Source of the DNA: Pseudovibrio exalbescens
GTDB lineage: Bacteria; Pseudomonadota; Alphaproteobacteria; Rhizobiales; Stappiaceae
Assembly (NCBI RefSeq): GCF_028737195.1
Contig: NZ_JAQZAJ010000002.1
Span: 744,001-808,000 of the forward strand
Reading direction: 5' to 3'
DNA length: 64,000 bases
The notes under the pieces were generated by a model. It saw only the letters and a program-made list of their open reading frames with translations, ran no database searches and was not told the DNA's origin. Positions 37,310-45,748 of this stretch are shown piece after piece; within the stretch, counting starts at the first letter, position 1; every line of letters begins with the position of its first letter. Position numbers and translations under genes: made by a program.

Positions 37310-37336
37310 AATGCAACCTCAGATTGAGGCTGCATT
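37310..37336. promoter_or_regulatory. 27-bp palindrome upstream of the 36.5-kb orphan
   Basis: AATGCAACCTCA and TGAGGCTGCATT form a hairpin with a three-base loop and one mismatch, in the A+T-rich leader 55 bp before the orphan ATG. There is no T-run on the minus strand; operator, attenuator or terminator of unknown transcript are all possible. Confidence 0.45.
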
Positions 37337-37467
37337 GATTATAAGTTATAAGTCATTATAATTTTACGAAAATAATACTGCTTTATTGCATTAAATGCCG
37401 CGCTTACTGCGTCAGGCCTGTTTTTGAGGTCGCTTCTGGTGATATGTGCGCCTAAACCTTGAGTGGG

Positions 37468-38442
37468 TTAAGGCTGTGCAAGTACCGTGCGGCAGGCAGC
37501 GGGCAGGTCTTGAAGCGTGAGTTGTGGCTTCGGTTTCACCGGTTTTGGCGGCTCGCCGGGCTGAGGCTTTTTCGGTACCCAAGGTTCGTCTGAAAGCCAC
37601 CAGGCCAGCTCTGCGCCGCACCCGTCGCCACGTGGAGGGGCGGCTTGGTTCGTGCACGCGGTGTTGCCTTCTGGGCATTTTAGCCGAACGTGGAAGTGAT
37701 AATGGTGACCCCACCAAGCACGAACGGTACGCAGCCAGCTTCTGTCTTCCGTCTCAAACTCGCACAAGGCTTTCTTGATGGCAGGGCTGACGAAAATGCG
37801 GGCCACTCGTGGGTCTTGTGCTGCACGGCGAATGAGGCGCGCATGTGCGTCTGTCCAGCGGTCTGGATGCACGGAGCGGTCCGCGCCGGGAAGCTCCATG
37901 TTCCCCTTTAGCATGGAGATTGCGCTGACGTTCTCACGCTCCCAATTGCTGTAGCGCTTGTTGGGCATTGGCCGCAGCCAGATGTCTGCATCAAGCCCAA
38001 TCTGGTGAGAGGCATGGCCGGACCTCATTGGGCCGCCGCGCGGCTGAGCAAGGTCGCCCACCAGCAGGCCGTTCCAGCCCAGATCCGGGGCGTCTTTGGC
38101 CAGATCTTTCAGGTAGGTGATAAGGTTCGGATGGCCCCAGTTGCGGTTGCGAGACAGGCGCATTACTTGCCAGGTCGGCCCATTAATGGGCATGGCTTCT
38201 GCCCCGGCAATACAACCCTTGCTGTAGCTGCCATAGCTTGCAGGCGGGAGCTGAGCCGGGGTCGCTTTGGCGCCAAAGAGCTGCTTGGCTGGCTCGGTCA
38301 GCGCAACGGAAGGCACAGCAGTGGTGTTGACTTCAAAACTCTCGGGCTTGGCCTTGGGAAATGGCATGGCATGGCCGCTGGTTGCTGCCAAAGCAACGCC
38401 CAGACCAATTGTGAAAACAGTGATAAGGCGGCGCGCGCGCAT
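37468..38442 (-). CDS. mepA: Penicillin-insensitive murein endopeptidase
   Basis: The 324-residue periplasmic enzyme cleaves the D-Ala-meso-diaminopimelate cross-links of peptidoglycan. Seen: signal peptide (VFTIGLGVALAATSGHA), the LAS-metallopeptidase zinc-ligand motifs with RSGHASHQIGLDADIW and WWGHHYHFHVRL, and the family motif GPTWQVMRLSRNRNWGHP. A Pro-rich linker (EPPKPVKPKPQ) near the C-terminus. GAGGG is upstream of the ATG. Monocistronic, next to a patatin-like gene on the same strand. Confidence 0.94.
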   Translation of the reverse strand: MRARRLITVFTIGLGVALAATSGHAMPFPKAKPESFEVNTTAVPSVALTEPAKQLFGAKATPAQLPPASYGSYSKGCIAGAEAMPINGPTWQVMRLSRNRNWGHPNLITYLKDLAKDAPDLGWNGLLVGDLAQPRGGPMRSGHASHQIGLDADIWLRPMPNKRYSNWERENVSAISMLKGNMELPGADRSVHPDRWTDAHARLIRRAAQDPRVARIFVSPAIKKALCEFETEDRSWLRTVRAWWGHHYHFHVRLKCPEGNTACTNQAAPPRGDGCGAELAWWLSDEPWVPKKPQPGEPPKPVKPKPQLTLQDLPAACRTVLAQP

Positions 38443-38524
38443 GCAGGGCCCTCGTCAATTCGTGTTGCGTCGCATGATAGTCGGTCCGCAACACGAATTG
38501 AATAAAGGCGCTATAGAAAAATGA

Positions 38525-39580
38525 TCAGAAGCCCGGTCCGTCCACGCGTTCCTCTATTAACGCCGCCAAAGTATTCAAGTCGTCGTTGTGAGTGGTGATG
38601 ATGCTATCGGCAACCGAGTTCAGCTGCGTCATGGTCTTTGGACGGGTATTGGTCGCATCTTCCAGACCAAGGGGGAGGTCCGCATTGAGTCGCAGATAGG
38701 TGAGACCCTTGATGTCCTTGAAGATGGCATTTGCCTGATGAGAGGTGGCTTGGCTCTGGCCATTAGAAAACTCGGTGAGCAAAGGCGTGCCCTTGTCGGG
38801 AGACATCCATGTGCTCGCGCCCCAGGCTGCCACTTCTTCAAACTTGCGTTTGTGTTTGGACAGACGACCTGTGCCAATGGAAAGGATGATCATGTCTTCA
38901 GGCGCCCAGCCCCGGCGGCGGCCTTCAGAATAAGCACTGAGAACCGGGTTCGTCATGAACGCCCCGGCATCAATCATGATCTGCTCCTCGCCCGTGCGCA
39001 GGTTCTCAACGCGGGCAGGCTCCAGCCAGCCGGGAGCCGAGATGGTGGCGCGGACGGCCTGCCAGAAATAATAGTCGTCATGCGTCCGGTCCGCTGTGGG
39101 CATGTTGTCGGTCATGAGCACAAGCTTGCGGGTGTTCAGGTCGTAGGCGGAAAGCATGATGCCTGTAAGGCTGCTGGCCATTGAGGTCCAGCCCAACGTG
39201 TCTTTCAGGATCTTTTCAAAGGGGCGCTCGTGCACACCCTTGTTGTACTGGCCGAAAGGGGAGAAGACGGCACGGCTGATGCGGTTGATGCGGTTGGTGT
39301 TGTAGTACTCCCGCAAATCGTCTTCAAAAAACGAGCGAAGCTCCTTGATGGTCATGGCGTGGTGGCCGCGGTACTCGCCCTCAGGCTTGGGCGCTGTAAG
39401 GCCCGCCGCAATGATGCCGCCACTGGCTGTGCCGCAGACAAGATCGAAGTACTGATGCAGCGGTTTGTCCTTGCCGTTCTGCTTCAGTCTGCTTTCCAGT
39501 GCTTCAAGAAGACGAATGGGGATGAGCCCGTGCGCTCCGCCACCATCGATAGAGAGGATCAAGCGTTTTCTTTTAGTCAT
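38525..39580 (-). CDS. Patatin-like phospholipase with shifted nucleophile motif
   Basis: The 351-residue product has the patatin fold: LILSIDGGGAHGLIPIRLLE (oxyanion loop) and FDLVCGTASGGIIAAGL at residues 45-61, followed by FMTNPV of the second catalytic motif (IDAGAFMTNP, the usual D-G-G/A being D-A-G). The usual patatin nucleophile elbow is G-T-S-T-G-G; here it reads G-T-A-S-G-G, so Ala52 is in the nucleophile position and Ser53 is one residue later. The family hydrolyses acyl lipids. No signal peptide, presumably cytoplasmic. GGGAAG precedes the ATG. It may use Ser53, or be inactive. Confidence 0.85.
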   Translation of the reverse strand: MTKRKRLILSIDGGGAHGLIPIRLLEALESRLKQNGKDKPLHQYFDLVCGTASGGIIAAGLTAPKPEGEYRGHHAMTIKELRSFFEDDLREYYNTNRINRISRAVFSPFGQYNKGVHERPFEKILKDTLGWTSMASSLTGIMLSAYDLNTRKLVLMTDNMPTADRTHDDYYFWQAVRATISAPGWLEPARVENLRTGEEQIMIDAGAFMTNPVLSAYSEGRRRGWAPEDMIILSIGTGRLSKHKRKFEEVAAWGASTWMSPDKGTPLLTEFSNGQSQATSHQANAIFKDIKGLTYLRLNADLPLGLEDATNTRPKTMTQLNSVADSIITTHNDDLNTLAALIEERVDGPGF

Positions 39581-39927
39581 ATGTCTTCCCGGGGCCAGAT
39601 GATCAAAGAGAATTGTTCAGTGCGCTATCTTATTTTCTGAATGATAAATAAGGACAACAGATGGCGGAACCCTCAGAAAAACCACTGAAAATTTCGCCTG
39701 ATTAGTAAATGGTAAGTGTCCAATACCTGTCAAATATCAGGCTAATAAAAAGCGGGAATGATGTCTGCGGCGAATGGTCCTTGCAACGCGCTGGGGTTGC
39801 GCTGGCGGCCGCCGGGGGGAGAAAGGGCAAAGGCGTTTTGCCCATGTTTTCGGCGGCGCTTACCCTGTGTAACTCGCGCTTCATAATATCAATCTAAGAT
39901 TATGCAATCTTAGATTGAGGCAAACCC
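39581..39927. other. Divergent intergenic region with hairpin before the 5'-nucleotidase
   Basis: Approximately 347 bp between the patatin-like gene (minus) and the 5'-nucleotidase gene (plus). It contains both promoters by position and the perfect inverted repeat listed separately. No other element was recognised. Confidence 0.5.
39889..39918 (+). promoter_or_regulatory. Perfect 13-bp hairpin occluding the ribosome site of the 5'-nucleotidase gene
   Basis: TCAATCTAAGATT (39889-39901) and its exact reverse complement AATCTTAGATTGA (39906-39918) flank a four-base loop. The ribosome binding site TTGAGG extends from the 3' arm, seven bases before the ATG at 39928, so it would be partly paired in the folded RNA. 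An operator of a DNA-binding protein is the alternative reading. Confidence 0.65.
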
Positions 39928-41757
39928 ATGACGATCATGAAAAAGAAAACCCTATTTGTCACGTGCTCCCTATTGGCATTCACGACTGCTGTCGGCGCTA
40001 GCGTGGCAGCTGATCTGCCCGCTGCTGGCAAGGCAATAAATGTAAGCGTGCTGCATACGAACGACCACCATTCCTATCTGGACAGCTCCACCTACACGCT
40101 TAAGCTTGATATTGATGCCGAGCGTGAAGGGGCGGAAAGCCTCCGGGTTCAACTTGGTGGGTTCTCCCGCATCGCGACGGCGATCGGTGAATATCGCGGG
40201 CCGAACAGTCTTGTGTTGAACAGCGGTGAGCTGAACGGGACGCTCTATTTCAGCCTCTTTAAGGGCGAAGCAGATTTCAAGGTTTTCAATGCGCTGGGCC
40301 TTGATGCCTATCAGTTGGGAAATCATGAGTTCGACGAAGGTGACGAGCATCTTGCATCGCTGATCGAAATGGCTGAATTCCCGATCCTGAGCAGCAATGT
40401 GCATCCTACCGAGGACAGCCCGCTCTATGGGGCCCCTATCAAGCCCTACATCATCAAGGAGATCGAGGGCGAAAAGGTTGCTGTTGTTGGGGTGCTGAAG
40501 GTCGAAAAAACACAGGCATCCTCAATGGTCAGTGATGCAGTGGAGTTCAGCGACGAAATCGAGACGGTTCGCAGTGTTGTCGGTTCTCTGGAAGCTCAGG
40601 GCATCAACAAGATCATCGTTCTCAGCCACCTGGGCTACAATTTTGATCAGACCCTTGCAGCGCGCGTCGACGGCATTGATGCAATCGTTGGCGGAGACAC
40701 ACACGAAGCGCTCGATTCCTCGGATGAACTGGCGTCGATGGGCATTGATGTTGCAGGCTTCAATCCAACCATGGTGCGGAACCCAAGTGGTGAGCCGGTC
40801 TACATCACGCAGGCTTGGGAGTATGCCAAGGGCTTGGGCCAATTGAACTTGGCTTTTGATGCAAATGGCAAAGTGACCGATGTGAAGGGCAAGCTTGAGC
40901 TTCTTGTTGGTCAACCCTACCAAGTGCAGGATCAGGACGGCCAGTATCAGCCAGCAACGGATGCACAAGTTGCCGCAATCCAAGAGGTGATCGCAGGTCT
41001 TGAGAGCATTCGTGAGATCGAGACCAGCGCTAAAGTTGACGAGATCATCAAGCCTTACCGCGAAGAGATCGAGAACTACCGCAGCCAGACCATTGGTTCT
41101 GTTGAGCAGACCATGCCATTTGAACGCTTCCCTGCAGACTTTGAAGCGGGTGAAGTGCCGACCGGAAGCTATGCGGCGCAAGTGGTGTCCGATGCCTTCC
41201 TCACCTACCTTCCGCAGGCAGACATTTCCATTCAGAATGCTGGCGGCGTGCGCGCGGAAATCAACAGCGGCGCATTCACCGTTGGCGATGCCTACACGGT
41301 TCTGCCGTTCTCCAACACGGTTGTCACGGTGGACATGACAGGGGCGGAAGTCGTCAAGGTGCTTAATGAGGCGCTGGACTACTCGCAGGGCCTTTCCGGC
41401 TCAACGGGCGCGTTCCCTTATGGCTCTCACATTCGGTATGACGTTGTGTTTGGCGCCGAACCGGGTACCGGCATTCGCAATGTGGAGGTGAAGGACAGAA
41501 ACTCAGGCGAGTGGTCGGACATCGACTTGGAGGCTGTGTACTCGGTCGCCACAAACTCGTTCACGGCAACCGGCAAGGATGGCTATCAGACCTTCGCGGA
41601 CGTGATTGCTGCCAATCCTGAGGCGCTGGTGGAGTCCGATGTTGCCTACACCATTCCGCTGATCGAGTACCTGCGAGATGAGCTGGAAGGCGGCGTCCTT
41701 CCGAAACTTGATGCGCAGAACTATTCGGTCAAGTCTTCCCGTGGCCGGGCTGGATAA
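39928..41757 (+). CDS. Exported 5'-nucleotidase/2',3'-cyclic phosphodiesterase (UshA family)
   Basis: The 609-residue product begins with a signal peptide (residues 4-28) and has the two UshA domains. N-terminal metallophosphatase: LHTNDHH (Asp46, His48), YQLGNHEFDEGD (Asn132), VLSHLGYN and IVGGDTHE. C-terminal substrate domain: ISIQNAGGVRAEINSG, VLPFSNTVVTVDMTG, FTATGKDGYQTF. Members hydrolyse extracellular nucleotides and let cells recover nucleosides and phosphate. One metal-ligand position is changed: the family's G-D-x-x-x-G reads S-G-E-L-N-G (Glu101 for Asp). It may still bind metal, since Glu is a conservative change. Expression may depend on the hairpin overlapping its ribosome site. 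Confidence 0.92.
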   Translation: MTIMKKKTLFVTCSLLAFTTAVGASVAADLPAAGKAINVSVLHTNDHHSYLDSSTYTLKLDIDAEREGAESLRVQLGGFSRIATAIGEYRGPNSLVLNSGELNGTLYFSLFKGEADFKVFNALGLDAYQLGNHEFDEGDEHLASLIEMAEFPILSSNVHPTEDSPLYGAPIKPYIIKEIEGEKVAVVGVLKVEKTQASSMVSDAVEFSDEIETVRSVVGSLEAQGINKIIVLSHLGYNFDQTLAARVDGIDAIVGGDTHEALDSSDELASMGIDVAGFNPTMVRNPSGEPVYITQAWEYAKGLGQLNLAFDANGKVTDVKGKLELLVGQPYQVQDQDGQYQPATDAQVAAIQEVIAGLESIREIETSAKVDEIIKPYREEIENYRSQTIGSVEQTMPFERFPADFEAGEVPTGSYAAQVVSDAFLTYLPQADISIQNAGGVRAEINSGAFTVGDAYTVLPFSNTVVTVDMTGAEVVKVLNEALDYSQGLSGSTGAFPYGSHIRYDVVFGAEPGTGIRNVEVKDRNSGEWSDIDLEAVYSVATNSFTATGKDGYQTFADVIAANPEALVESDVAYTIPLIEYLRDELEGGVLPKLDAQNYSVKSSRGRAG

Positions 41758-41784
41758 CAGCCGCCTGCAATCGGAAACAGAAGC

Positions 41785-41814
41785 AAAAAGCCCCGCACTC
41801 GGCGGGGCTTTTTC
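41785..41814. terminator. Bidirectional terminator between 5'-nucleotidase and esterase genes
   Basis: AAAAAGCCCCGC-ACTC-GGCGGGGCTTTTTC is a strong stem-loop with A- and T-tracts for the convergent genes. Confidence 0.9.
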
Positions 41815-41821
41815 ATGGGTG

Positions 41822-42616
41822 TCAGCTGTTGCTCTCGACCAGCTCCTCAAGAGCTTTGATGAGACGCTGCAAATCTTCCGGGCGGGACAGGCGATGGTCT
41901 CCATCCTTGATCAGCGTCAGGATGACATCGTCACTGGCCATGGCCTCGACGATACGCAGTGCGTGATCCCACGGCACGGAATCGTCGTTCTGGCCTTGCA
42001 AGATGATGGTCTTGCAGCCGGTTTCAACAGTGCCGCCAAGCAGCAGGTTCCGACGGCCATCCTCGATCAGATCACGGGTGATGATGTAGGGGCTGTCGTC
42101 ATATTCAGAAGGACGCTCAAAGCGGCCGGTCTGCATGATTTCCTGCTTGATCTCCTCCGTGAACTCCTGTTTCCACATGAGTTCCTCGGTAAAGTCTGGC
42201 GCAGGCGCGATCAACACCATGCCAGCGAGGAAGCCGGAGACCTCGGTCTTGCGCTCGATCAGGGCCTTGGCCAGCAAAAGCGCCATCCACCCGCCCATGG
42301 AAGAGCCGATAACGATGGTCGGGCCCTTGCAGTACTCCGTAAAGACCGCCAGTACCTCTTCCAGCCATTTGGAAATGGTGCCCTCAGTGAACTCTCCCTC
42401 AGATTCACCGTGGCCAGAGTAATCCATTCGTGTGCAGGTAAGGCCTTTGTCTTTGGCCCAGTCGGCTATCACCTCGGCCTTCGTGCCAAGCATGTCTGAT
42501 TTAAAGCCGGAGAGCCACAAAACACCAAGGTCGGACCGTTGATCGTGCCGCACAGCGATTTTGCGCGCCTGATCCCCTTTGCCAACACTAATGAATTGCG
42601 GTATTGCAGCGCTCAT
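41822..42616 (-). CDS. Alpha/beta-hydrolase (ABHD10-like esterase)
   Basis: The 264-residue product has LWLSGFKSDMLGTKA, the nucleophile elbow IGSSMGGWMALLLA with Ser in G-S-S-M-G-G, and DGDHRLSRPEDL with the catalytic His. The order resembles mitochondrial/bacterial ABHD10-like thioesterase/acyl-glucuronide esterases. Cytoplasmic; exact substrate unknown. GGAGG is eight bases before the ATG. Divergent from the glycosyltransferase gene. Confidence 0.88.
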   Translation of the reverse strand: MSAAIPQFISVGKGDQARKIAVRHDQRSDLGVLWLSGFKSDMLGTKAEVIADWAKDKGLTCTRMDYSGHGESEGEFTEGTISKWLEEVLAVFTEYCKGPTIVIGSSMGGWMALLLAKALIERKTEVSGFLAGMVLIAPAPDFTEELMWKQEFTEEIKQEIMQTGRFERPSEYDDSPYIITRDLIEDGRRNLLLGGTVETGCKTIILQGQNDDSVPWDHALRIVEAMASDDVILTLIKDGDHRLSRPEDLQRLIKALEELVESNS

Positions 42617-42641
42617 AATTTACTGCCTCCAAATTCCTAAT

Positions 42642-43901
42642 GTGCGGTTCTGCCGGCGAGAGAAAGCGACACCCCCTGTGCCTCACACTGCCTCGAACAC
42701 AATTGTTGCCCCGATTAATCGATTATCGAATAGCGACCATCCAACCATTTTGCAACTCGTTCCAGACTTGCGCACCGGCGGCGCGGAAAGAACAACGGTT
42801 GATGTTGCTGAAGCCATCGTAAAACGCGGTTGGCGCTCTCTTGTTTTGTCTGAAGGCGGACGCCTCCTTGATGAGCTTAAAGCAACAGGTTCTGATCACA
42901 TCGAATTTCCTGCAGGGACCAAGAACCCCTGGAAAATGTGGCGAAACTCTTATGCCATCGCCAAGATTTGCCGGGAATACAATGTTTCCCTCATTCACGG
43001 ACGCAGCAGAGCCCCGGCATGGTCCGGGTTGTGGGCTGCGCGCCGTCTCAACTTACCTTTCATTACTACATATCACGGCATCTACAAACAAGGTAACCGC
43101 TTCAAAGCCTTTTACAACTCTGTGATGACGAGAGCAGATGGGGTGATCGCTAATTCGCGGTACACCGCCGATCTGATTGCAGAGCGAGACCCTGCGGCGA
43201 AGCAGCGCATTACGGTGATCTACCGTGGGTCTGACCTTGAAGCCCTTGCGCCAGAAAACGTTTCTGAGGAACGCCGCTCAGCGCTCCGCGCTGCATGGGG
43301 GCTGACGGGCAAAGAACGGGTGGTGCTGAACCTTGCCCGGCTCACTGCCTGGAAAGGCCACGCTGTGCTCATTGATGCCTTCCGCGCTCTGGCACGGGAT
43401 AGCGCTATGCAGGATGTAGTGGTCATTCTGGCGGGCGATCATCAGGGCCGTGACGAATACAAGGAGACATTGGAGCATCACATCGCCAACGCAGGTCTGG
43501 AAGGGCGGGTTCGTCTTGTAGGCCACTGTGCTGATGTGGGTGCAGCACTGGCGATCTCGGATGTATCCGTCGTGGCATCCATCGAGCCGGAGGCCTTTGG
43601 GCGGGCGGCGGTGGAAGCGCAAGCGGCTGGCGTGCCAGTGATCGTAAGCGATATTGGCGCTGTTCCGGAGACGGTTTTGGTGCCGCCAGTTGTGTCGGAA
43701 AACGAGCGGACCGGGTGGCATTTTCCAAATAGAGATGTGTCAGCTCTTGCAAGCCGACTGGAGGAAGCCCTATGTATGCCTCAGGAAGCTCGGGTGTCCA
43801 TGGCAGAACGCGCTCGTTCTCATGTGGCCTACAAGTTCTCCAAGCAGGCAATGTGTGACGCAACGCTGGATTTTTATGAGCAACACCTCAAAACTTCCTG
43901 A
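42642..43901 (+). CDS. Family 4 glycosyltransferase
   Basis: The 419-residue product (from GTG) contains the GT4 features: N-terminal ILQLVPDLRTGGAERTTVDVA, ITTYHGIY, VIANSRYTADLIAE, the second-domain start ERVVLNLARLTAWKGHAVLI and the C-terminal VVASIEPEAFGRAAVEAQAAGVPVI with the E-x7-E nucleotide-sugar motif. It would transfer a sugar from an activated donor, likely to lipopolysaccharide or a polysaccharide; the acceptor is not evident. The GTG at 42642 is preferred because the longer ATG form (42579) overlaps the divergent esterase gene. No other polysaccharide genes lie nearby. It is followed by infC. Confidence 0.88.
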   Translation: MRFCRREKATPPVPHTASNTIVAPINRLSNSDHPTILQLVPDLRTGGAERTTVDVAEAIVKRGWRSLVLSEGGRLLDELKATGSDHIEFPAGTKNPWKMWRNSYAIAKICREYNVSLIHGRSRAPAWSGLWAARRLNLPFITTYHGIYKQGNRFKAFYNSVMTRADGVIANSRYTADLIAERDPAAKQRITVIYRGSDLEALAPENVSEERRSALRAAWGLTGKERVVLNLARLTAWKGHAVLIDAFRALARDSAMQDVVVILAGDHQGRDEYKETLEHHIANAGLEGRVRLVGHCADVGAALAISDVSVVASIEPEAFGRAAVEAQAAGVPVIVSDIGAVPETVLVPPVVSENERTGWHFPNRDVSALASRLEEALCMPQEARVSMAERARSHVAYKFSKQAMCDATLDFYEQHLKTS

Positions 43902-44094
43902 TAAACGGCAGTTCTGCCGCGATGTCAGGGCAAAAGAAATGTTGACTTATCCCGTGTTTTTCAAGATCTTCTAGTGGAGCATCCGCGATTTAAGGCAGCC
44001 GCGACGTTTATTCGGTAGACGTAGCGCTTGTTGTGAGTCATGGAGCTGCCAGCTACTTTCACAATGATCGGCATCTATAGAGGAGACTTTTACC

Positions 44095-44637
44095 ATTCGC
44101 CGTCCATTTCGCGCACCGCCCCCCACAAAGGAGGGGCCGCGTACCAACAAAGAAATTCGTGTTCGCGAAGTCCAGTTGATTGATGCCGAAGGTGAAAACC
44201 TCGGCCCCACACCAACCGAAGAAGCTCTGGCCATGGCCCAAGAGCAGGGGTTGGACCTTGTAGAGATCGCGCCGAACTCCAGCCCACCGGTCTGTAAGAT
44301 TCTGGATTACGGTCGCTACAAGTACCAAGCGCAAAAGAAAGCCGCAGAAGCGCGCAAGAAGCAGAAGGTCGTCGAGATCAAAGAGATCAAGATGCGCCCG
44401 AACATCGACACTCATGATTATGAAGTGAAGATGAAGAACATGCTGCGCTTCTTCGAGGCAGGCGACAAGGTGAAGGTCACTCTCCGTTTTCGCGGACGTG
44501 AAATGGCGCACCAGGACCTTGGCATGAAGCTGCTGATGAAAGTGAAGGATGAGACCGCCGATATCGCAAAGGTGGAGTCCCATCCAAAGCTCGAAGGCCG
44601 GCAGATGATGATGGTACTGGCACCAATCAGCCGATAA
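44095..44637 (+). CDS. infC: Translation initiation factor IF-3 with ATT start codon
   Basis: IF-3 (180 residues) binds the 30S subunit, discriminates against incorrect initiation and prevents subunit joining. Beginning at ATT (44095) the product reads [30 protein letters not shown], then [23 protein letters not shown] and the C-terminal domain with [24 protein letters not shown] lies about nine bases before the ATT. The first ATG in frame (44176) would remove 27 conserved residues. In E. coli the infC AUU start is the basis for feedback control by IF-3; the same can be expected. A weak promoter candidate TTGACT at 43942 is not certain. Confidence 0.95.
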   Translation: MRRPFRAPPPTKEGPRTNKEIRVREVQLIDAEGENLGPTPTEEALAMAQEQGLDLVEIAPNSSPPVCKILDYGRYKYQAQKKAAEARKKQKVVEIKEIKMRPNIDTHDYEVKMKNMLRFFEAGDKVKVTLRFRGREMAHQDLGMKLLMKVKDETADIAKVESHPKLEGRQMMMVLAPISR

Positions 44638-44654
44638 GCTTTTGACCAGTTTTG

Positions 44655-44687
44655 TTACCCGGCGCACCCGCGTCGGGTAATTTTTTG
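44655..44687 (+). terminator. Rho-independent terminator after infC
   Basis: TTACCCGGCG-CACC-CGCGTCGGGTAA followed by TTTTTTG, 18 bp after the infC stop. It would separate infC from rpmI-rplT. Confidence 0.85.
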
Positions 44688-44728
44688 TAAGGGTTGCGCC
44701 TGTTTCACTGATTTGGCGCGAACAGGAC

Positions 44729-44757
44729 TTGCATTTTACGCGCGTGGAGCCTATACC
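44729..44757 (+). promoter_or_regulatory. Promoter candidate for rpmI-rplT
   Basis: TTGCAT (44729) and TATACC (44752) are separated by 17 bp, in the segment between the infC terminator and rpmI. Good match to a sigma-70-like promoter. Confidence 0.55.
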
Positions 44758-44759
44758 AC

Positions 44760-44916
44760 CGCGGTTCAAAGTCGCCCGGCTATAAACGGGCAGATTCCCA
44801 ACTCTTTAAAAGAGTGAAGCATCCCCGTTTTCCATAGGGCATGCCGTGGCGGCTTATGATGCATCCCAGATGTAATTTTTGATTGGGTCACCAATCATGA
44901 AAAGAAAGGACGCAAA
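44760..44916 (+). promoter_or_regulatory. Structured leader of rpmI-rplT
   Basis: The leader has small hairpins (GCCCGGCTATAAACGGGC near 44775; ACTCTTTAAAAGAGT near 44801) and precedes rpmI. L20-binding leaders control this operon in other bacteria; that role is inferred from position and structure only. Confidence 0.45.
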
Positions 44917-45114
44917 ATGCCCAAGTTGAAGACGAAGTCTGGAGCGAAGAAGCGCTTCAAGCTGACTGCGACTGGCAAGGTAAAGACCGCTCAGGCCGGC
45001 AAGCGCCACGGTATGATCAAGCGCACGAACAAGTTCATCCGTAACGCACGTGGCACAACCACGCTGTGTGATCAGGATGCACGTATCGTGAAGAAGTTCC
45101 TGCCTTACGGCTAA
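44917..45114 (+). CDS. rpmI: 50S ribosomal protein L35
   Basis: 65 residues, typical L35: [20 protein letters not shown], then [17 protein letters not shown]. Good AAAGGA ribosome site. Located 30 bp before rplT on the same strand. Confidence 0.98.
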   Translation: MPKLKTKSGAKKRFKLTATGKVKTAQAGKRHGMIKRTNKFIRNARGTTTLCDQDARIVKKFLPYG

Positions 45115-45144
45115 GCCTAAGCAACTGAGAATTAGGAGTTACCT

Positions 45145-45501
45145 ATGTCGCGTGTAAAAAGAGGCGTTACCGCCCACGCTCGTCACAAGAAAGTTCTTAA
45201 GGCCGCCAAAGGTTACTACGGCCGTCGCAAGAATACGATCCGCACCGCTAAACAGGCTGTCGAAAAGGCAGCACAGTACGCTTACCGCGACCGCAAGGCT
45301 CGCAAGCGTAATTTCCGTGCTCTGTGGATCCAGCGTATCAACGCTGCAACCCGTGAACATGGCATGACCTACGGTCGTTTCATCGACGGTCTGAACAAGG
45401 CTGGCATCGAAGTTGACCGTAAAGTTCTGTCTGACCTGGCCATCAACCAGCCAGAAGCCTTCAAGGCTCTGGTTGACAAGGCTCAGGCTGCAGTTGCTTA
45501 A
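45145..45501 (+). CDS. rplT: 50S ribosomal protein L20
   Basis: 118 residues, typical L20: [31 protein letters not shown], then NREHGM-like [12 protein letters not shown]. In many relatives pheST follows here, but not in this genome segment. It is followed by a terminator. Confidence 0.98.
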   Translation: MSRVKRGVTAHARHKKVLKAAKGYYGRRKNTIRTAKQAVEKAAQYAYRDRKARKRNFRALWIQRINAATREHGMTYGRFIDGLNKAGIEVDRKVLSDLAINQPEAFKALVDKAQAAVA

Positions 45502-45528
45502 GTAGCGCTGCTTTACGGCTGATACTTT

Positions 45529-45565
45529 TAAAAAGGGTGTTCCCGTTCGGGAGCGCCCTTTTTTG
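45529..45565 (+). terminator. Rho-independent terminator after rplT
   Basis: AAAAAGGGTGTTCCCG-TTC-GGGAGCGCCC followed by TTTTTT. Confidence 0.9.
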
Positions 45566-45748
45566 TTGCGGCTTCTCTTGGGGGCGGCAACAAGCGCAAC
45601 AATGCGAAGCGTTAAGTATTTTCAATTACTTCGCCAAATACTCTGAGGAAAAAGACCGGGTTGTAGAGATAAAGCAACTTAACCAAGAGTTATGCTTAAA
45701 GTTTATTAAGGGTTCCTGTTTGACCGTCTTCTGGACAGGAGGAAGTCT

